Assembly: GCF_010183535.1 (NCBI RefSeq)
Contig: NC_071333.1
Span: 6,756,587-6,820,586, forward strand
Direction: 5' to 3'
DNA length: 64,000 bases
Source: Caenorhabditis remanei
Lineage: Eukaryota > Nematoda > Chromadorea > Rhabditida > Rhabditidae
The stretch's first letter is position 1. Each line of letters opens with the position of its first letter. Made by a program: the position numbers and the translations under genes. The notes under the pieces were generated by a model. The model was not told the origin of the DNA, made no database searches, and saw only the letters and a list, made by a program, of their open reading frames with translations. Shown piece after piece: positions 12,901 to 25,349 of this stretch.

Positions 12901-15900
12901 ATACAACACAACTACGCAGTTCAGTTCGTATTCCAATTCTGATAGCCTGTCAGTCGGTCTGGTTAAAAACGAATTACATTCAACTTCCCCCTATTTCCCG
13001 TTTACCTCCTTTCACTACTTTCTTTCATTCCGTCTTCAAAGTTCAGTTCCTGAAAACTATTTCTCCCAACTAACTAGTCAGCTACTATATTCTACAGAGG
13101 AAAATATAGGCATATACCGCTCACTAATTAGTAGAGCGGTGTGTGGTGAGGGGTGATGAGTGACGGCCATCATGAAGATGTTCATGTCCAAGAGGATACA
13201 GTGGCTAATAGACCAGACAAGCCTAGTTACTATTCTCAATTGTATGTGATTCCTGCAGTTGATGCTGTGGAAGCTGGAAAAGGACAACTCGAGATTTCGG
13301 TGAATCAAGGAAGAGTACCGAATAATGTGCAAATGCAAGGGGCTGGAAGGTAGTTTTTTTCATTATTCTTAATGAAAATAATTTTTCAATTTTTGCAGAT
13401 GCTTAGTAACATTCATCCCTCAGCACGCTGGTACATATGTCATTGATGTTACATTCAATGGAGAGCAAGTTCATGGTGAGAAACCTTTTCCAGTTTTGTA
13501 TTCCATTTTATTTTGTACTGTCAGCAATGCAATAAACAAGCATTCATTTTGTATACGCTACTAATCCTGTCAGATTATCACGCTGCCATCGAAACATTTT
13601 TCAGTGGTTGTTGATTCTTTGAATAGAAAAAGTCCAAGTTAACGATGAGGCATAAAACTGACAGTGTTGCGAGAGTAAAGACGACCTCTTTTTCACTTCA
13701 TTGTTTATTAATTGCAGGCTGTCCGATCAAAGTGGAGATTTTGCCAAAACAAGTAGGTCAGCAAATTCACGCCAATTTGACGCCGACCGCTGTTTCGACC
13801 GCCATTTCAGCAGGTTTGTTCTCTAAGATTCTCAGTAGCGAACGGACGCATTGGCCATAGATTGACATGCCGTATGAACTTTTTTCTTTCCGCTATGAAA
13901 CATTAGGGAAGACACAAACAAAGGTCAATTGTACGTGATTGAGCGGGAGGAAATGAAACAGTAAAAAGTGTAAACCGGATACTACATCCTTTCTTGTTTA
14001 GCAATACTTACACTTGGTTTAATCTCTTGCGCAAAAATTTTGGCATGGTTTGGACTGAATTATTTATCATAATTCGATGAAAATCGTTGAAAGAGAAACA
14101 ATTTTCAAAATGATGGAATGATAGGGTAAAAGAAACGCAGATTTCCAAACGACTAATTGTGAAAATGAATGTATAAAATTCAGGAGGAACATCATCAATC
14201 TCAGGAGCATTCCGTGAAACAGCTCGATCTCCATTATCTGCCAGAAGTCCAACTTCTCCAACACTCCTGCAACATGCTCGTCAACGTAGTGAAGAGACAA
14301 TGCTCAGAAGTCCACAGTTGCTCAGAGAATCCAGAAAAGCTGACAAACCATGGCAATCGGTACTAATCCCTAAATTCATTTAGTCCTCATTACAGAAATT
14401 TCAGTCCTATGCCCCATCGCCATCTCGAAATGCTTTCTCCCAGTCTCCACACCGTGACTGGAGCGCTTCGACCGTCTATGACAGAGTGTATGGCTCCAAC
14501 AGTGATGTAGAACGCACACTATCACCAAGTGATCCTTCAAGAAATCGCAATATTCGCGAGACAACAACAGTCATTCATAGAACTCCGTCGCCAACTGGTT
14601 TAAGGTAAATTCGAAACACGATTGTCCTCTTCTAGTGACACACAACAAATTAGGCGTTTTTCCAACCCTTGTCTGTCTATGCATGTGTCTTTCAAATCAT
14701 CATTTATTTTTCCTCTCTTTTGCTAACTGGTGTCAACAATCAATTTGATTTGCGTTGTCACTTCTTGTAGTAACCATTCCAAAAAAACAATAGTTTTTTC
14801 CTCACGTTTCTTATCAACTTTTCTTTACAGATCTACTCAAATCACTGAAACTATCACTCGCACTACTCACCGGTCACCATCGCCACCGAGAGGAGCATCC
14901 AACACCTCATACGGCAGTGTCAGGTACAGTGCTTGTATTTTACTATATGTATATCTGTTGCTTGTTCTAGCTCCTGATCCAGAAATAAGTTTTATGTAAA
15001 TCAATTGAAATGTTGAAAATTTCAGAACCCAACAGTTTGCCGAACGTATTGCCCGTTCTCCATCTCCACCTGGATACGAAAGAGAATTTGTTGAGAAACG
15101 AACAACATACAGATCACCATCTCCAGCAAGAACATCCAGTGTGGCTCATTCCCATATCAGCGAGACTCCACTTTCTCCAATTCAAGGAATGGATACTCCA
15201 TTTGATACAAACGAACGACTGAAAAAAGTGGAGAGAATGGATCCGTTAGCTGATGAGGAAGAACGTGAGCAGCGAAGAGCACAACTAGAAAGAGACCACA
15301 AAAACACTCTTGGATACACTGTTGCACAGTATGGAGATAGCCGATCAACTCCAGAAAGACGGTACTTCGGAGACACTCTTGATAAGAAAGATCGTCCACC
15401 ATCAGCCGGATACTATTCATCTGCACAACAGCAGAGATCCACCTCTCCAGAATACTCAACTGTGTACGAGCGATACGAGAGAAAACCAGAGAAACCAGAT
15501 CTGCCACCGCCAAGAGTTGAAGGACATGTTTCCGCCAGCTACAAAGGATATGAGCCAGTATATTCTGAAGTCACGACAACTAGAACCACGACAACCACCG
15601 AATATGAGAACATCGACAAGAAACCAAGTGTGCCAAAGAAGAGAGCCACTACTCCAGAAGGACATGTCGAGCCAGTGAATGACAATGAACAGAAACAAAC
15701 ATTCTTGAGAACCCAATCGGAGAAAGTGTTCGAGCCAGTGGAGACAAATCTCCATCGGTCTGACGAAAAGGAGTCTATCTATGATCTTCCACCACAAGAG
15801 AAACTTCACAAGTATCCAGAGGAGCCAACTATTGCGCTATCTGAAAAAGATCAATCATCGGCCCGTGCAGCTTATGCCAAGGGACGTGAGGATGACATTT

Positions 15901-18900
15901 ATGATGCTTCACGTAATGTCTCTTACCCACCAGCTCCAAAAATTGACTATTCGGACAGAAAGGATGAGTTGAGCAACTACAACCGCGGCAAAGAAGATCA
16001 TTATGGAGTCGTTGGAGAGTATCCAACAGCACCAAAGATTGCTTATTCCGATAGTAAAGAAGCTGTTGTCCGTGATCAATACGCTCGTGCTAAAGAAGAC
16101 CCATATGGAACTATCGAAGAATGCCCACCAGCTCCAGAAATTGCATTGAGATCTGATGATTTGAAAGAGACCAAGAATGAATACATCCGTGCCAAGAATG
16201 CCGATCAACATGCTGAACAATCTCATCCAACTCCACCAGTCATTGAAATCAGCAAAGCCGAACAAGCGCGCCGAACTGAAGAGTATCTTAGAGTCAAATC
16301 TGAGGATGAGAAGATTCTCGCCAAACATGGATTCACCAGAAAACCAGAACCATCAATTGAAATTCAAGAGCCAGTCACCGAACAAATTCGTGATGACGTT
16401 GTTGAAGCAGCGATGGCTCCAGAAGTCCCATTGAGACCAATTGATGAGCTTCCACACTCTCCGGTTCCTTCATCAAAGTCGACTCCAGCAACCACTCCAA
16501 AAATGTCTCTCAAATTCAGAAAAGATGGAAAAGAAGGAAAGCCTTTTGACTTCGGTAAAAGCAAATTCGTCTGCAAACATGATGTTATTAAAAGAGGAAA
16601 GGAGGTTGAGGTGAAACTGGAAGGACTCAAATTAGGAAAGGAAGACGCTCTACGTATTGTCGTTTTGCGTAAGTGAAAATTATAAAATATTTTGAATTTA
16701 AGTTTGTAATTTTTCAGCACCAGCAAACAAGTCAATAGCTGGAGCTAATGGTGGACCACAACTAGAAGTTGACGCTAAAGTGAAGAAGAGCAGCAGCAAA
16801 TACGAGATCACATTCAAACCAACTGAAGTGGGAACTCACAAAGTGTTCGCATATGTGAATGAGATTCAACATCCACTGTCACCATTCGCTGTCCGTGCTT
16901 ATGATGCAGCGGAAATAATTGTCGGCGAAATTCCACACCAATCAAATCTCAATGACACTGTTGAGTTCACAGGTAAGAAATTGGAATGGTGTCATGAGAA
17001 ACAGACATGTGAATGCGAGACACTAACTATTGTAATATGTATTTTATAGTTGACGCCGGACGCGCCGGTTTCGGAAATTTGGAAATGGCTATTAAGGACG
17101 CTGACGGCGTCATCATTCCTTCTCACGTTGCCCAGTTGGAGAGTGGATCTGCCAAATTCTTGGTTACTTTCACACCAGCTACCAAAGGACCACACACTGT
17201 CAATATCACATTCAACAAGGAAGTTCTTAAACGTGAGTCAACTTCATTGAGTTTATTTTCAATAAAAAATATTTTTCCAGATTCCCCATTCGAAGTGAAC
17301 ATTGTCGACGCTCCCCTTCCACCACCAGTTGTTCTTGAAGCTCCAGCTGGAGTAGCTGCCGTTGCATCACCATCATTGAGCAAAAAAGAATTGAAGGAAC
17401 AAGAAAAAGAAAAGAAGAGAGAAGAGAAGGAACGTGCTAAACGGGAAAAAGAAGAAAGAGCTACTCTCAAAAAAGAGAAAAAGGTGAGCGAATTTCCCAT
17501 TTCGGTTTGACTCCATCTGCATTGGTTTTTTTTTGTAAGAAGTTGGAGAAGAGTCAGAAAATCCATAGTTCTGCAAAAGGCTGCTTGTGTATTTTCATAC
17601 ATTAATCCCCACAAATACCAATTATCAATTATTCCGTCAGAATCAGAGTCAGTATCATATGTATCAGGTTAGAAATAAACTCACGAAAGTTGAAGTGAAC
17701 AGCACCAATTTTCCTCTTCTCAAGGAATGCTTATCCTGTGATTGTTTACGGTGTCACCAGTTTTTTGAGGGTCGTTATACGGTTAGAAAGCGCTCTCTTT
17801 GCCCTCAGCATAGGCATACCTGCGATCAGTCCGCAAACATAATCCCATAAAAGGATTGGAGACAAAACGGGGGTAGAGATCGGAAATAAGAAAACGACCT
17901 TGTACGTGTCACATCAACTCCAAATCATTTTTTGTTGTTTCTTCCGGTAGTTTAGTGTTCTTTTCTATCCTTCTGAAGAAAATTGATATAACATCCAAAA
18001 TTGTTTTGACATCTGAAAACGTTTGGTTTGAGCTTTGAATAGTGGAACATTGTCCCGCTTCATTTTTTGTTTTTTTTAGATTAGCTATTGTTTTAGAAAA
18101 ATTTTGATTAGTTAGAGTACTACCTCAAAGACGTTGAATAATTGAAGTTAGGCACAATTATGAATATTTATATCGGTCCTGAGGTCACCTTAAACTTCGA
18201 ACCCTTTCAAACACAATAAAATAACTCCCTATCCTCTACTTCTTCCATAGTATTAGTCTCTTTCTACTGCATCTTTCCACAGTATTGTTGTTTTATTATA
18301 TTCTCAATCACACTAAATAGTCCGGTTGACTGTTTTTTTTTGGTTTGCGTACCCCTCATTGGTTTTTGCCTTATTTAGTCGGAGTCCTATTCCCAGAACA
18401 TAATAGTTCTTTGGTTTTCAAACTTGTCTTTCTCATAGGTATTTAATATTTTTTCTTATAATGGTCTCAGGACTAAAAAGTTGGATATGAATATTCCAAA
18501 CTGTGTTTAACTTCAATTCAAGTTCTCTAAAACAGTAGTACTCAAACCAATCAAAACTATATACACAGTACACCAAAATGTAAGTACTAAAATTCCCCTA
18601 TTTGATATTTATATTTGTATTGTAAGCATGCCCATATTTCTCCTAATATCCCAAAAAGAAACATCCTTAATATTATTCTAAATTTCAGAGCAAATCTTAC
18701 CGTTTCCCCGCCAAAACGACTGTTTCCAAGATTCCGTCACTTTCACGGGTTGGACAACCGTCCTCCCTCGTGGTTGAGGTATCAGGACACGATCAACTTG
18801 AGATTCGCGTCCTTGGTATGTTTACATCTAAACTATTATCAATAGAACTTTCAGATTTTTTCAGATTTTTTATAATAAATTTAGAATTAAAAATAGCTCC

Positions 18901-21900
18901 TTCCCTCGAACCACTTTCCCTTTTGCATGAAAAACTACTTAACTGTTTGCCCTATCTAACTAGAAGGAAACAACACAACTAGTTGGGCCTCATTTCAGAT
19001 AGCAAGAAAAATGAGATTGGAACTGATATTGTCGAAATCGAGCCAGGACACATGCAAATCAACTTCACTCCAGTCCAAGTTGGAGATCACGAGATTGATG
19101 TGAGATATGGCGGAGTGCCAGTTACCGGATCTCCGTTCACTTGCCGTGCTTATGATCCAGCTAAGATCAAGGTCGGAGCTATTCCAAAGGGACTTTTGGA
19201 CAAACATGTATATTTCACTGGTTAGTTATTTGAGTTTGAATTGTCTAGCAATTCATTTTCTTTCAGTTGATGCATCTGAAGCTGGAGTCGGTAACCTCGA
19301 GGTAGCCGTGTGTGAAGGACGTGTTCCATCTATGGCCCATGCTCTCGGACACCATAAATACGACATTTCCTTTGTTCCAAAAGAAGATATCGACCATACC
19401 ATCACTGTCCGCTTCAATAATGAGCCAGTTCCAGGTATATCCAAATGTGCGCCAGCAATTGTTTCTAACTGACACTTTTTAGGGTCACCATTCATATGCC
19501 AACTCGTTGCTACTACTCAAGCAACTGCAACTGGTGCTGGCATTGAGAGAATTCCAGTCGATGAGGAGACCGAAATCCAAATTTTGACCGATGGTGAAAT
19601 TTTTTAAGCTAAAATTAATTTTACAATAATCGTTTTCCAGATACCGAAGCCTCACCAGAAGCGAGAGTCCGTGACCCGCAAGGAAATGATCTCCCAGTCA
19701 ATGTGACCCGTAGCAAAGACAACGAAACCCTCCACATTGCCACCTATGTTCCAAAATGTGTAGGAAACCACTTGGTTGACATCACTCTTGGCGGAGAACC
19801 AATTGCTGGATCTCCATTTACTGCAAAGGCTTATGATGCCAGAAAGACCGTTTTGAGTCCACCAACCAATGCTGTTGTAGGAAAGCCTGCTACTTTTGTC
19901 ATTGGTACGTTTTGTCATAGTAGTATTTTTTGACTAATTCGCTCAAAATTATTGTTTCTAGATGCCGCCAGAAGTGGAGCAGGAAATATGGAAATCATTG
20001 TCTCCGTTGACAACAGAAATGTGCCAAACTTTGTTCAAGCTGAAGGTCAAGCCCGATTCAAGGTCTCTTTCACACCACAAGACGCCAAAGACCATACAAT
20101 CAGTGTGAAATTCAACGGAATCAGTGTCCCTGGCTCTCCACTCATCTGCTCGGTCAGCCCAGCCGGCACCGTCCCAGCTGCTGTCGTACTTCCAGCAGCA
20201 GCTGCAATTGGAACCGGTGCTGCGGTGGCTTCTACTCAACATGCCAAGCATACTCCACAACACTCTTTTGAAGCAGTTCCAGTCAAACAGACCACGACAA
20301 CAGTTCTTCAGAAAACACCAGAAATCAAGGAAAGAGTTGAAAAAACTGGATTGGCTAGAGAGTTGAACTCTGCTCAAGTCGGACAAAAGAAAGGATTCAC
20401 TATTGATAACATCAACAAATCTTCGGATTGCAACGTCGTTATTACAGGTTAGTATTGAATCATAGATTAACAGCTATTCATGAGCAAGCATAATCGGGAA
20501 CAAAACACTCCTGGGTTTTAACGCTTAGTGCTTATTCTTGGGTTAATATTGGCTAATTGGGTTTTTGTCGTCCTGTCTTTTTTTGTCTTGAATGTATGTG
20601 TGTTATGTGTTCTAAAGCTCCTGACGGATCAATGGTTCCTGTGACAATTCAAAAGACGTCGACATCTGCATATGCCGAGTTTATCCCAACACAAATTGGT
20701 ATTACTGACCGATTTCCGTTTCAGAGGTTTTGAGTTATATAACTTTTAGGAGAACACCTCGTGGAAATATATCTGGATCATGAAATCATTGAAGAATTTG
20801 TAATGAATATCAAGGATGAGAGACATACCCTTCCACCAGTATGTCTTGCCGGACAGAAATACTCATTCGATGGTAAAACAATTTATGGAATATTTCTTTT
20901 AAGAAATAATCTAATTTTCAGTTAATTCTGATGACAAAAACCAAGTCCGTGTCACGATTCGTGAACCTTCCGGTAGAATGTTACCAGTTCAAATGGAAGA
21001 TTTGCCAGATGGTGGTGTCCGAGTATCATCTCGTTTCAAAGAAGTTGGAATTCATTCAATCGACGTTTTTGTTGATGATCAACCGATTGGAGAGCGCAGA
21101 ATGCAAACAGTGATTGACCCACTTAATGGAGCACAGTTGGTTTCCGAGCCAAAACGTGAAATTGTTGGAGAGCAGACCGAGCTAAAGATCCTTATTGACT
21201 CCGGTGTTGAATCTCAAGTTGAGGTTATCATCGAAGGACCGGATAGAGAGGATAATGAGGTCCACATGAAGAAAATATCTGAAACATTGTGGTCCGCCGT
21301 CTGGATTCCTAAAGTCGAAGGAGAACATGAGCTGTCGATATTGGTGGCAGGAGAACAAATTCCTGGATCACCATTCCCAATTCACGTTCTGGATCCATCC
21401 GCGGTGCGAGTCATTGGATTGAAAAATGCACCAGTCGGAGTAGAACAACAGTTCAGTGTTGACTACACTAATAGCGGTGCTTCCATTGCAACAATAGAAG
21501 TGAGACACGGAGACAAACCAATTCCAACCACTGTGAAGAAAATGAAACCCGGACAACTTCTCTGCACATTCACCCCAACAAATGACGGACCTCATCAAGT
21601 TGATGTTATAATTGATGGTGTTCCATTGACTGGTAAGATATCAACTTCATCATTTCCTTTTCAAACTTTTCATTTTCAGAAGGACCATACGAAGTCTTCA
21701 TCAGTCATCTTGGAACTGTACGAGCTTCTGGTGACGCTTTGAGAAAAGCGCAACGAGCAAGAACCGCTCGTTTTGAAGTGATCAATGTTGAACAAAATCG
21801 TGGTGAACTTGATGTAATGGTGTCAGGTAAACACCAAACGAGAATGTGAACAAAACCTACCTCGAATCCCAAATACCCAAGCTTCCTTCTACAAAAACTG

Positions 21901-24596
21901 TGCAAAAACATTAATATACTTCAACTCTAATCAAAATCTTATTTCAGAAATTTCAGAATGATTTTCTGTTTTGCATGTTTTGTCTGTGCTTGTCTGAATG
22001 TGCATGTTTTGTTATATCTTTCTCTGTCAGTCGGTTTTAAGCTAATTTTCAGTTTTCAGATTCACATCAATACTCTTTTTCTACAATATCTAATAGTCAA
22101 ATTTCGATTTTCAGATCCAAAAGGAGGACCACTTCCAGTCCGTTGTTACAAGCAACAAGATGACAGCTACTGGGTTGAGTTCACTCCAGAACACCTCGGA
22201 ACTCACACTATTGAGGTCACTTTCGGTGACGTTCCAGTTCCAGGATCTCCATTCAAGACTGAGGTCATTGATGTGAAGAATGTTCAAGTCCGAGGACTAT
22301 CTGACCCAATCCTTCTCCGTCATGCCACCACTATCAATGGTAACTAACCACAATTTAATTGTATCTCACCAAATATTTTTCAGTTGACCGCCGCAATGCT
22401 GGAAACGGAGAACTTAGTGTTGAGGTCACTGACCCATCTGGTGCTCCACTTCGCACTGAAACTCTCAAGTCGCCAGGAGGCGAAGACCGTATTACTTTCT
22501 TGCCAAATCAAACTGGAGAACACAAAGTGAATGTCAAGGTGGCCGGATTCCAGCTCCCTGGTATGTCTTTCGGAAAATAACTATTTTCATCAGAATCACT
22601 TTCAGGATATCCTCAAACCATTTTGGTTAGCGAGCAAGAAAAACCAGCGGTTTATGGTGCCGCCGTCGATCAATCGATCAAAATTGGCGAGCCAGCTTCT
22701 CTTATTTTCGATCCGAAGAAGACTAACGGAGGACTTAAAATTCATGTTTCTGGTCCAGATAGACAAAAGATTCATCACAATGTGATGCGTCGTCCAAATG
22801 GAACATCTGAAGTTGTATTCTATCCAGAAGAGACCGGACCTTACACTGTGAGCATTGACTTCAATAACCGACCAATCTCTGGTAGCCCATTCTTGGTGAA
22901 TGTTGTTGATCCAACCAAGGTTATTGTCAATGACTTGGATATGGATCGTGATGGAACTCTTCTTCTTAGACTCGGTCACTCGAACTCTTTTGACGTCGAC
23001 GCGACGGCAGCCGGACCCGGTAACTGATAGATAAACTAATTTCTATATTAAAATCACCGTTTATAGGCAAACTTCGCGCGGAAGTTCGAGATTCCGAGGG
23101 TGCTCTACTCGGTAATGGACCGGTTGTCGAGGACATGGGACAGGGAAAATACCGCGTTCGATTCAACCCAGATCAACACGGAAGGTAAGTGATTTGCAAA
23201 TCAATTGGGCTTTCCCATTTAACAAAAATAAAAAAATATTTTATTTTAGGTACGAGATTTATTTGTACTGGAACGAGTTGCCAGTCGAGAGCGCATTCCC
23301 AGTTAGAGCCCGATCGTCTGCCGAAGACTTGCCAACAACATCACGTGCTGTCAGAGAGCCAGTACCACCACCAGTCACAACCACCTATCACACACGGTAC
23401 GAATAATTCTGCAATATTTATTCACTAATGAATAACTTTCAGTGAAAAGTCTTCCGGTTCGAGTGTCGATGACGAGATCAATAGAATAATGGTCAGAGGA
23501 GATGGTCTTCACAGAGCTGTACTCAAAGAGCACAATGAATTCATCATTGATGGAAGTGATATCAACAAAGAAGGACGTATCACCGCAACTCTTCTTGGAT
23601 CCAAAGCAGATATTCCTGTTAGAATACAACAACTCGGACACAATGTCTACAAGGCGACTTACACCCCATTGACTGGAGGAACCTATGAATTGCATATTCT
23701 TTGGAATGGAAAACACGTGAAAGGATCTCCATTCGCTGTTTCTGCTGATACTTCTGCTCACCTTGCTGATCTTATTGATGTTGACGCTTCTACTTTGAAA
23801 ATTGGAATCATCAATGAGAATATCAAGACAGTTATCGACACCCGTCGTGCTGGATCCGGACAACTCTCTGCTCTTTGCATGGGACCAACCAAGCCAGCTT
23901 ACTGTGAACTGTATGACCATAGAGATGGAACATATGCTCTGTGTGTCAGACCAGCTGAGATCGGGAAACACACTTTGGTTATCAAGTACGATGATGAACA
24001 CGTCAAAGGAAGTCCATTCGTCGTTCATGTCTCTCTTCCACCAGATCCTTCAAAGGTCCGTGTTTATGGACCAGGAGTTGAACATGGAATTCTTTCTCTG
24101 TTCAAGTCTAACTTCGTTGTGGAGACACGCGGAGCCGGAGCTGGTCAGTTGACCGTCCGTGTTCGAGGACCAAAGGGAGCATTCAATGTTGAAATGCAGC
24201 GTGAGAAGAAGAATGAAAGAACAATTCATTGCAAATATGAGCCAAAGGAACCAGGAGATTATCAAGTAAGATACATGTTTTGATACGCATTCAATACTCT
24301 GTAATTTGTAGGTCGAGGTGAAATGGCACGGCGAGCACGTTCCAGGAAGTCCATTCCTTGTCATGATCGTCGACACCGAGAAAGAACTATCTCGATTCCT
24401 CCGCGGTGAAGCTCCCTCCCCAACTCCAGCTACCCCATTCATTCCACCAGGATGGGTTGCCCCACCACCACCAATGTTCCAAATGCAACCAGGACAACAA
24501 CGATTCCTGCCTCCAGGCCATTTTGGCCCTATGGGTGTTCCAAGCCCTTACGGTTCCGTCCCACCACCAAACAAACATAAAGGACGTAACCATTAA
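1000..24596 (+). CDS. fln-2: Filamin of the fln-2 / jitterbug class (three CH domains, ~24 filamin repeats)
   Basis: Actin-binding, scaffolding filamin-related protein. Hand-built exons, all phases consistent, 10,863 nt, 3620 aa: 1000-1080, 1605-2243, 2294-2447, 2498-2578, 2637-2719, 2771-2947, 4945-5259, 5618-5695, 6249-6437, 6485-6617, 6921-6985, 7030-7137, 7452-7593, 7643-7798, 8122-8205, 9591-9740, 11694-11812, 11927-12033, 12261-12535, 12715-12786, 13259-13349, 13399-13475, 13718-13813, 14184-14359, 14396-14604, 14831-14923, 15026-16668, 16718-16972, 17050-17232, 17281-17483, 18689-18815, 18999-19220, 19267-19434, 19483-19593, 19641-19904, 19962-20447, 20618-20698, 20750-20872, 20922-21632, 21680-21826, 22115-22339, 22384-22560, 22606-23019, 23067-23184, 23250-23396, 23443-24265, 24312-24596. 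Residues about 1-346 hold CH1, CH2 and a third CH-like unit. About 24 repeat ends of the GSPF type follow, interrupted by a long disordered region (exons 24-27) and a Lys/Glu-rich stretch (residues ~2044-2078). The tail is Pro-rich (GWVAPPPPMF). Three CH domains and length match the fln-2/jbug lineage rather than fln-1. Least certain junctions: exon 25 start (14396 or 14405) and exon 37 acceptor (TCTAAAG). Confidence 0.9.
3342..3371 (+). CDS. Candidate alternative first exon of the filamin gene (10 codons)
   Basis: ATG at 3342 opens a 30-nt stretch reading MRLKVKTRVE, followed by donor GTATGT. It is in phase 0 and would join the exon at 4945, giving a filamin isoform without CH domains. Evidence is limited to start codon, phase and donor; no promoter element was identified. 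Caenorhabditis fln-2 is known to produce many isoforms from internal starts, which makes this plausible. Confidence 0.35.
3853..3906 (+). CDS. Candidate alternative first exon of the filamin gene (18 codons)
   Basis: ATG at 3853 starts 18 codons (MLPRIPVSL then LPTAILSVE) ending exactly at a consensus GTAAGT donor. Phase 0 matches the exon at 4945. The stretch is hydrophobic and could be a chance open frame, but the perfect donor and correct phase support an isoform start that skips the three CH domains. Confidence 0.35.
4285..4347 (+). CDS. Candidate alternative first exon of the filamin gene (21 codons)
   Basis: ATG at 4285 opens 21 codons beginning MSDNNGYESIRQ and ending FYHT, followed by a consensus GTAAGT donor. 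The exon is phase 0, as required for joining 4945. It has the most protein-like composition of the three intron-6 candidates. The product would lack the CH domains. Confidence 0.45.
11405..11456 (+). CDS. Weak candidate internal first exon of the filamin gene
   Basis: Within the long intron 9741-11693, ATG at 11405 opens a 52-nt stretch ending in PNSD plus one base before donor GTAATA. That phase joins the exon at 11694 to give VDASAAGSGN, the usual start of a filamin strand. The donor is not strong and the N-terminal sequence is unremarkable, so this could be chance. The rest of the intron shows nothing recognisable. Confidence 0.2.
12261..12535 (+). CDS. Filamin exon that may also serve as an internal, trans-spliced start
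   Basis: The exon is internal in the long model (residues RTMSYYSELSGPGLV onward). It begins only four bases before an in-frame ATG at 12265, directly after a strong TTATTTCAG acceptor. That arrangement is typical of SL1 trans-spliced starts in Caenorhabditis. The exon encodes a complete filamin repeat ending in DGSPLSV. An isoform starting here would omit CH domains and the first repeats. Confidence 0.4.
13156..13349 (+). CDS. Candidate read-through alternative first exon of the filamin gene
   Basis: The annotated exon begins at 13259, but the frame is open upstream to an ATG at 13156 with no stop. It adds 34 codons (MSDGHHEDVHVQ... ending QLYVIPA) that run straight into VDAVEAGKGQLEI. The upstream part is acidic and His-rich, and the DNA is less AT-rich than ordinary introns here. 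This fits an alternative promoter with a 5'-extended exon. The 3' splice site TTCCTGCAG would lie inside the extended exon. Confidence 0.5.
15813..16329 (+). repeat. Five degenerate ~35-residue tandem repeats in the filamin disordered insertion
   Basis: Inside the 1.6 kb exon 27, residues about 1580-1751 fall into five units. Each starts (Y/C/H)P-x-x-P-x-I and continues through an S-(D/E)-rich patch to Y-x-(R/K)-(A/G/V)-(K/R). Starts read YPEEPTIALS, YPPAPKIDYS, YPTAPKIAYS, CPPAPEIALR and HPTPPVIEIS; centres read AYAKGRED, NYNRGKED, QYARAKED, EYIRAKNA and EYLRVKSED. The rest of the insertion is Ser/Pro/Arg-rich (SPSP and SPTS motifs) and probably phosphorylated and disordered. I do not recognise this repeat as a named domain. 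Confidence 0.8.
17641..17667 (+). CDS. Candidate 27-nt cassette micro-exon of the filamin gene
   Basis: Within intron 17484-18688, a 27-nt stretch encoding NQSQYHMYQ is preceded by an acceptor (TTATTCCGTCAG) and followed by donor GTTAGA. It is phase 0 on both sides, matching the flanking exons (17483 and 18689 are both phase 0). Inclusion would add nine polar residues after the Lys/Glu-rich stretch. The rest of the 1.2 kb intron is AT-rich with nothing recognisable. Confidence 0.3.
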
Positions 24597-25349
24597 TTTG
24601 ATATTATTTTGAAATAGTCATACTTCAACCACGTATAATATTTTGTGTTCATGTTTTTTTTATAATGGAATCAAAGATTAAAAGCAACAGTTGCTCTTTT
24701 AGCTTATTGGTGTATCTTTTTTCAAAAAATTATGATTTGCTTCTTGTTAGAAACTATATAACTGCTGAAATGCCTCCCGCTTCTCCTTGTCTTTTCTAAA
24801 TAATCCACCCCATACAATGTGATACTTTCTCTGATGATGACACAAAAATACTTTCCTCATTTTTATTACTCTATTATTTCCATTCAAACCGCTCATTTGA
24901 TTTTTACTTACTTTTTGAAAGAAAAACATACTCCTGCCAAAACGTTTTCCGTTTATTCTTACCTAGCACCCTCTTCCCTTTCAATTTAAAATGCTCATTA
25001 ATAAAGTGAACAACATCCAGTGCTCCGTCCCTTCTTTTGTGTAGATTCTTTATCCACATTTCTCTTCAATAAATTAGATTTTCTATATTTCTGTTTTCAA
25101 GATACATTCAACACTACATATAAGACATTCACTGTGGAGAAAGAAGAAAACAAAACAAGAAAATGCGATTCTTATCAGTCACCGCCGCAATCAAGACTAC
25201 ATTGTGGTTAGTATTTATGTACAATCGGTCGACCAACGATTGTGACTTTCCTGCGTTTATTAAGGTTACAAGCTTTTTTAGTCTCTTCGCTCACTTTAAC
25301 TCTTATCACTTAATTGAAAATTAGTAACATTGCACTTTCAGAATAAGCT
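24597..25349. other. Intergenic: filamin 3' end and isomerase 5' flank
   Basis: About 750 bases between two same-strand genes. It is AT-rich with no supported exon. A possible poly(A) signal (AATAAA-like) appears near 25001. No splice acceptor of consensus form sits directly before the isomerase ATG (CACTTTCAG ends at 25341, leaving a nine-base leader), so trans-splicing there is plausible. Confidence 0.4.

Noticed and set aside
15157..16328. Several long reverse-strand open frames opposite the 1.6 kb filamin exon
   Set aside because: They are antisense shadows of the repeat-rich exon, with no starts, splice sites or domain character.
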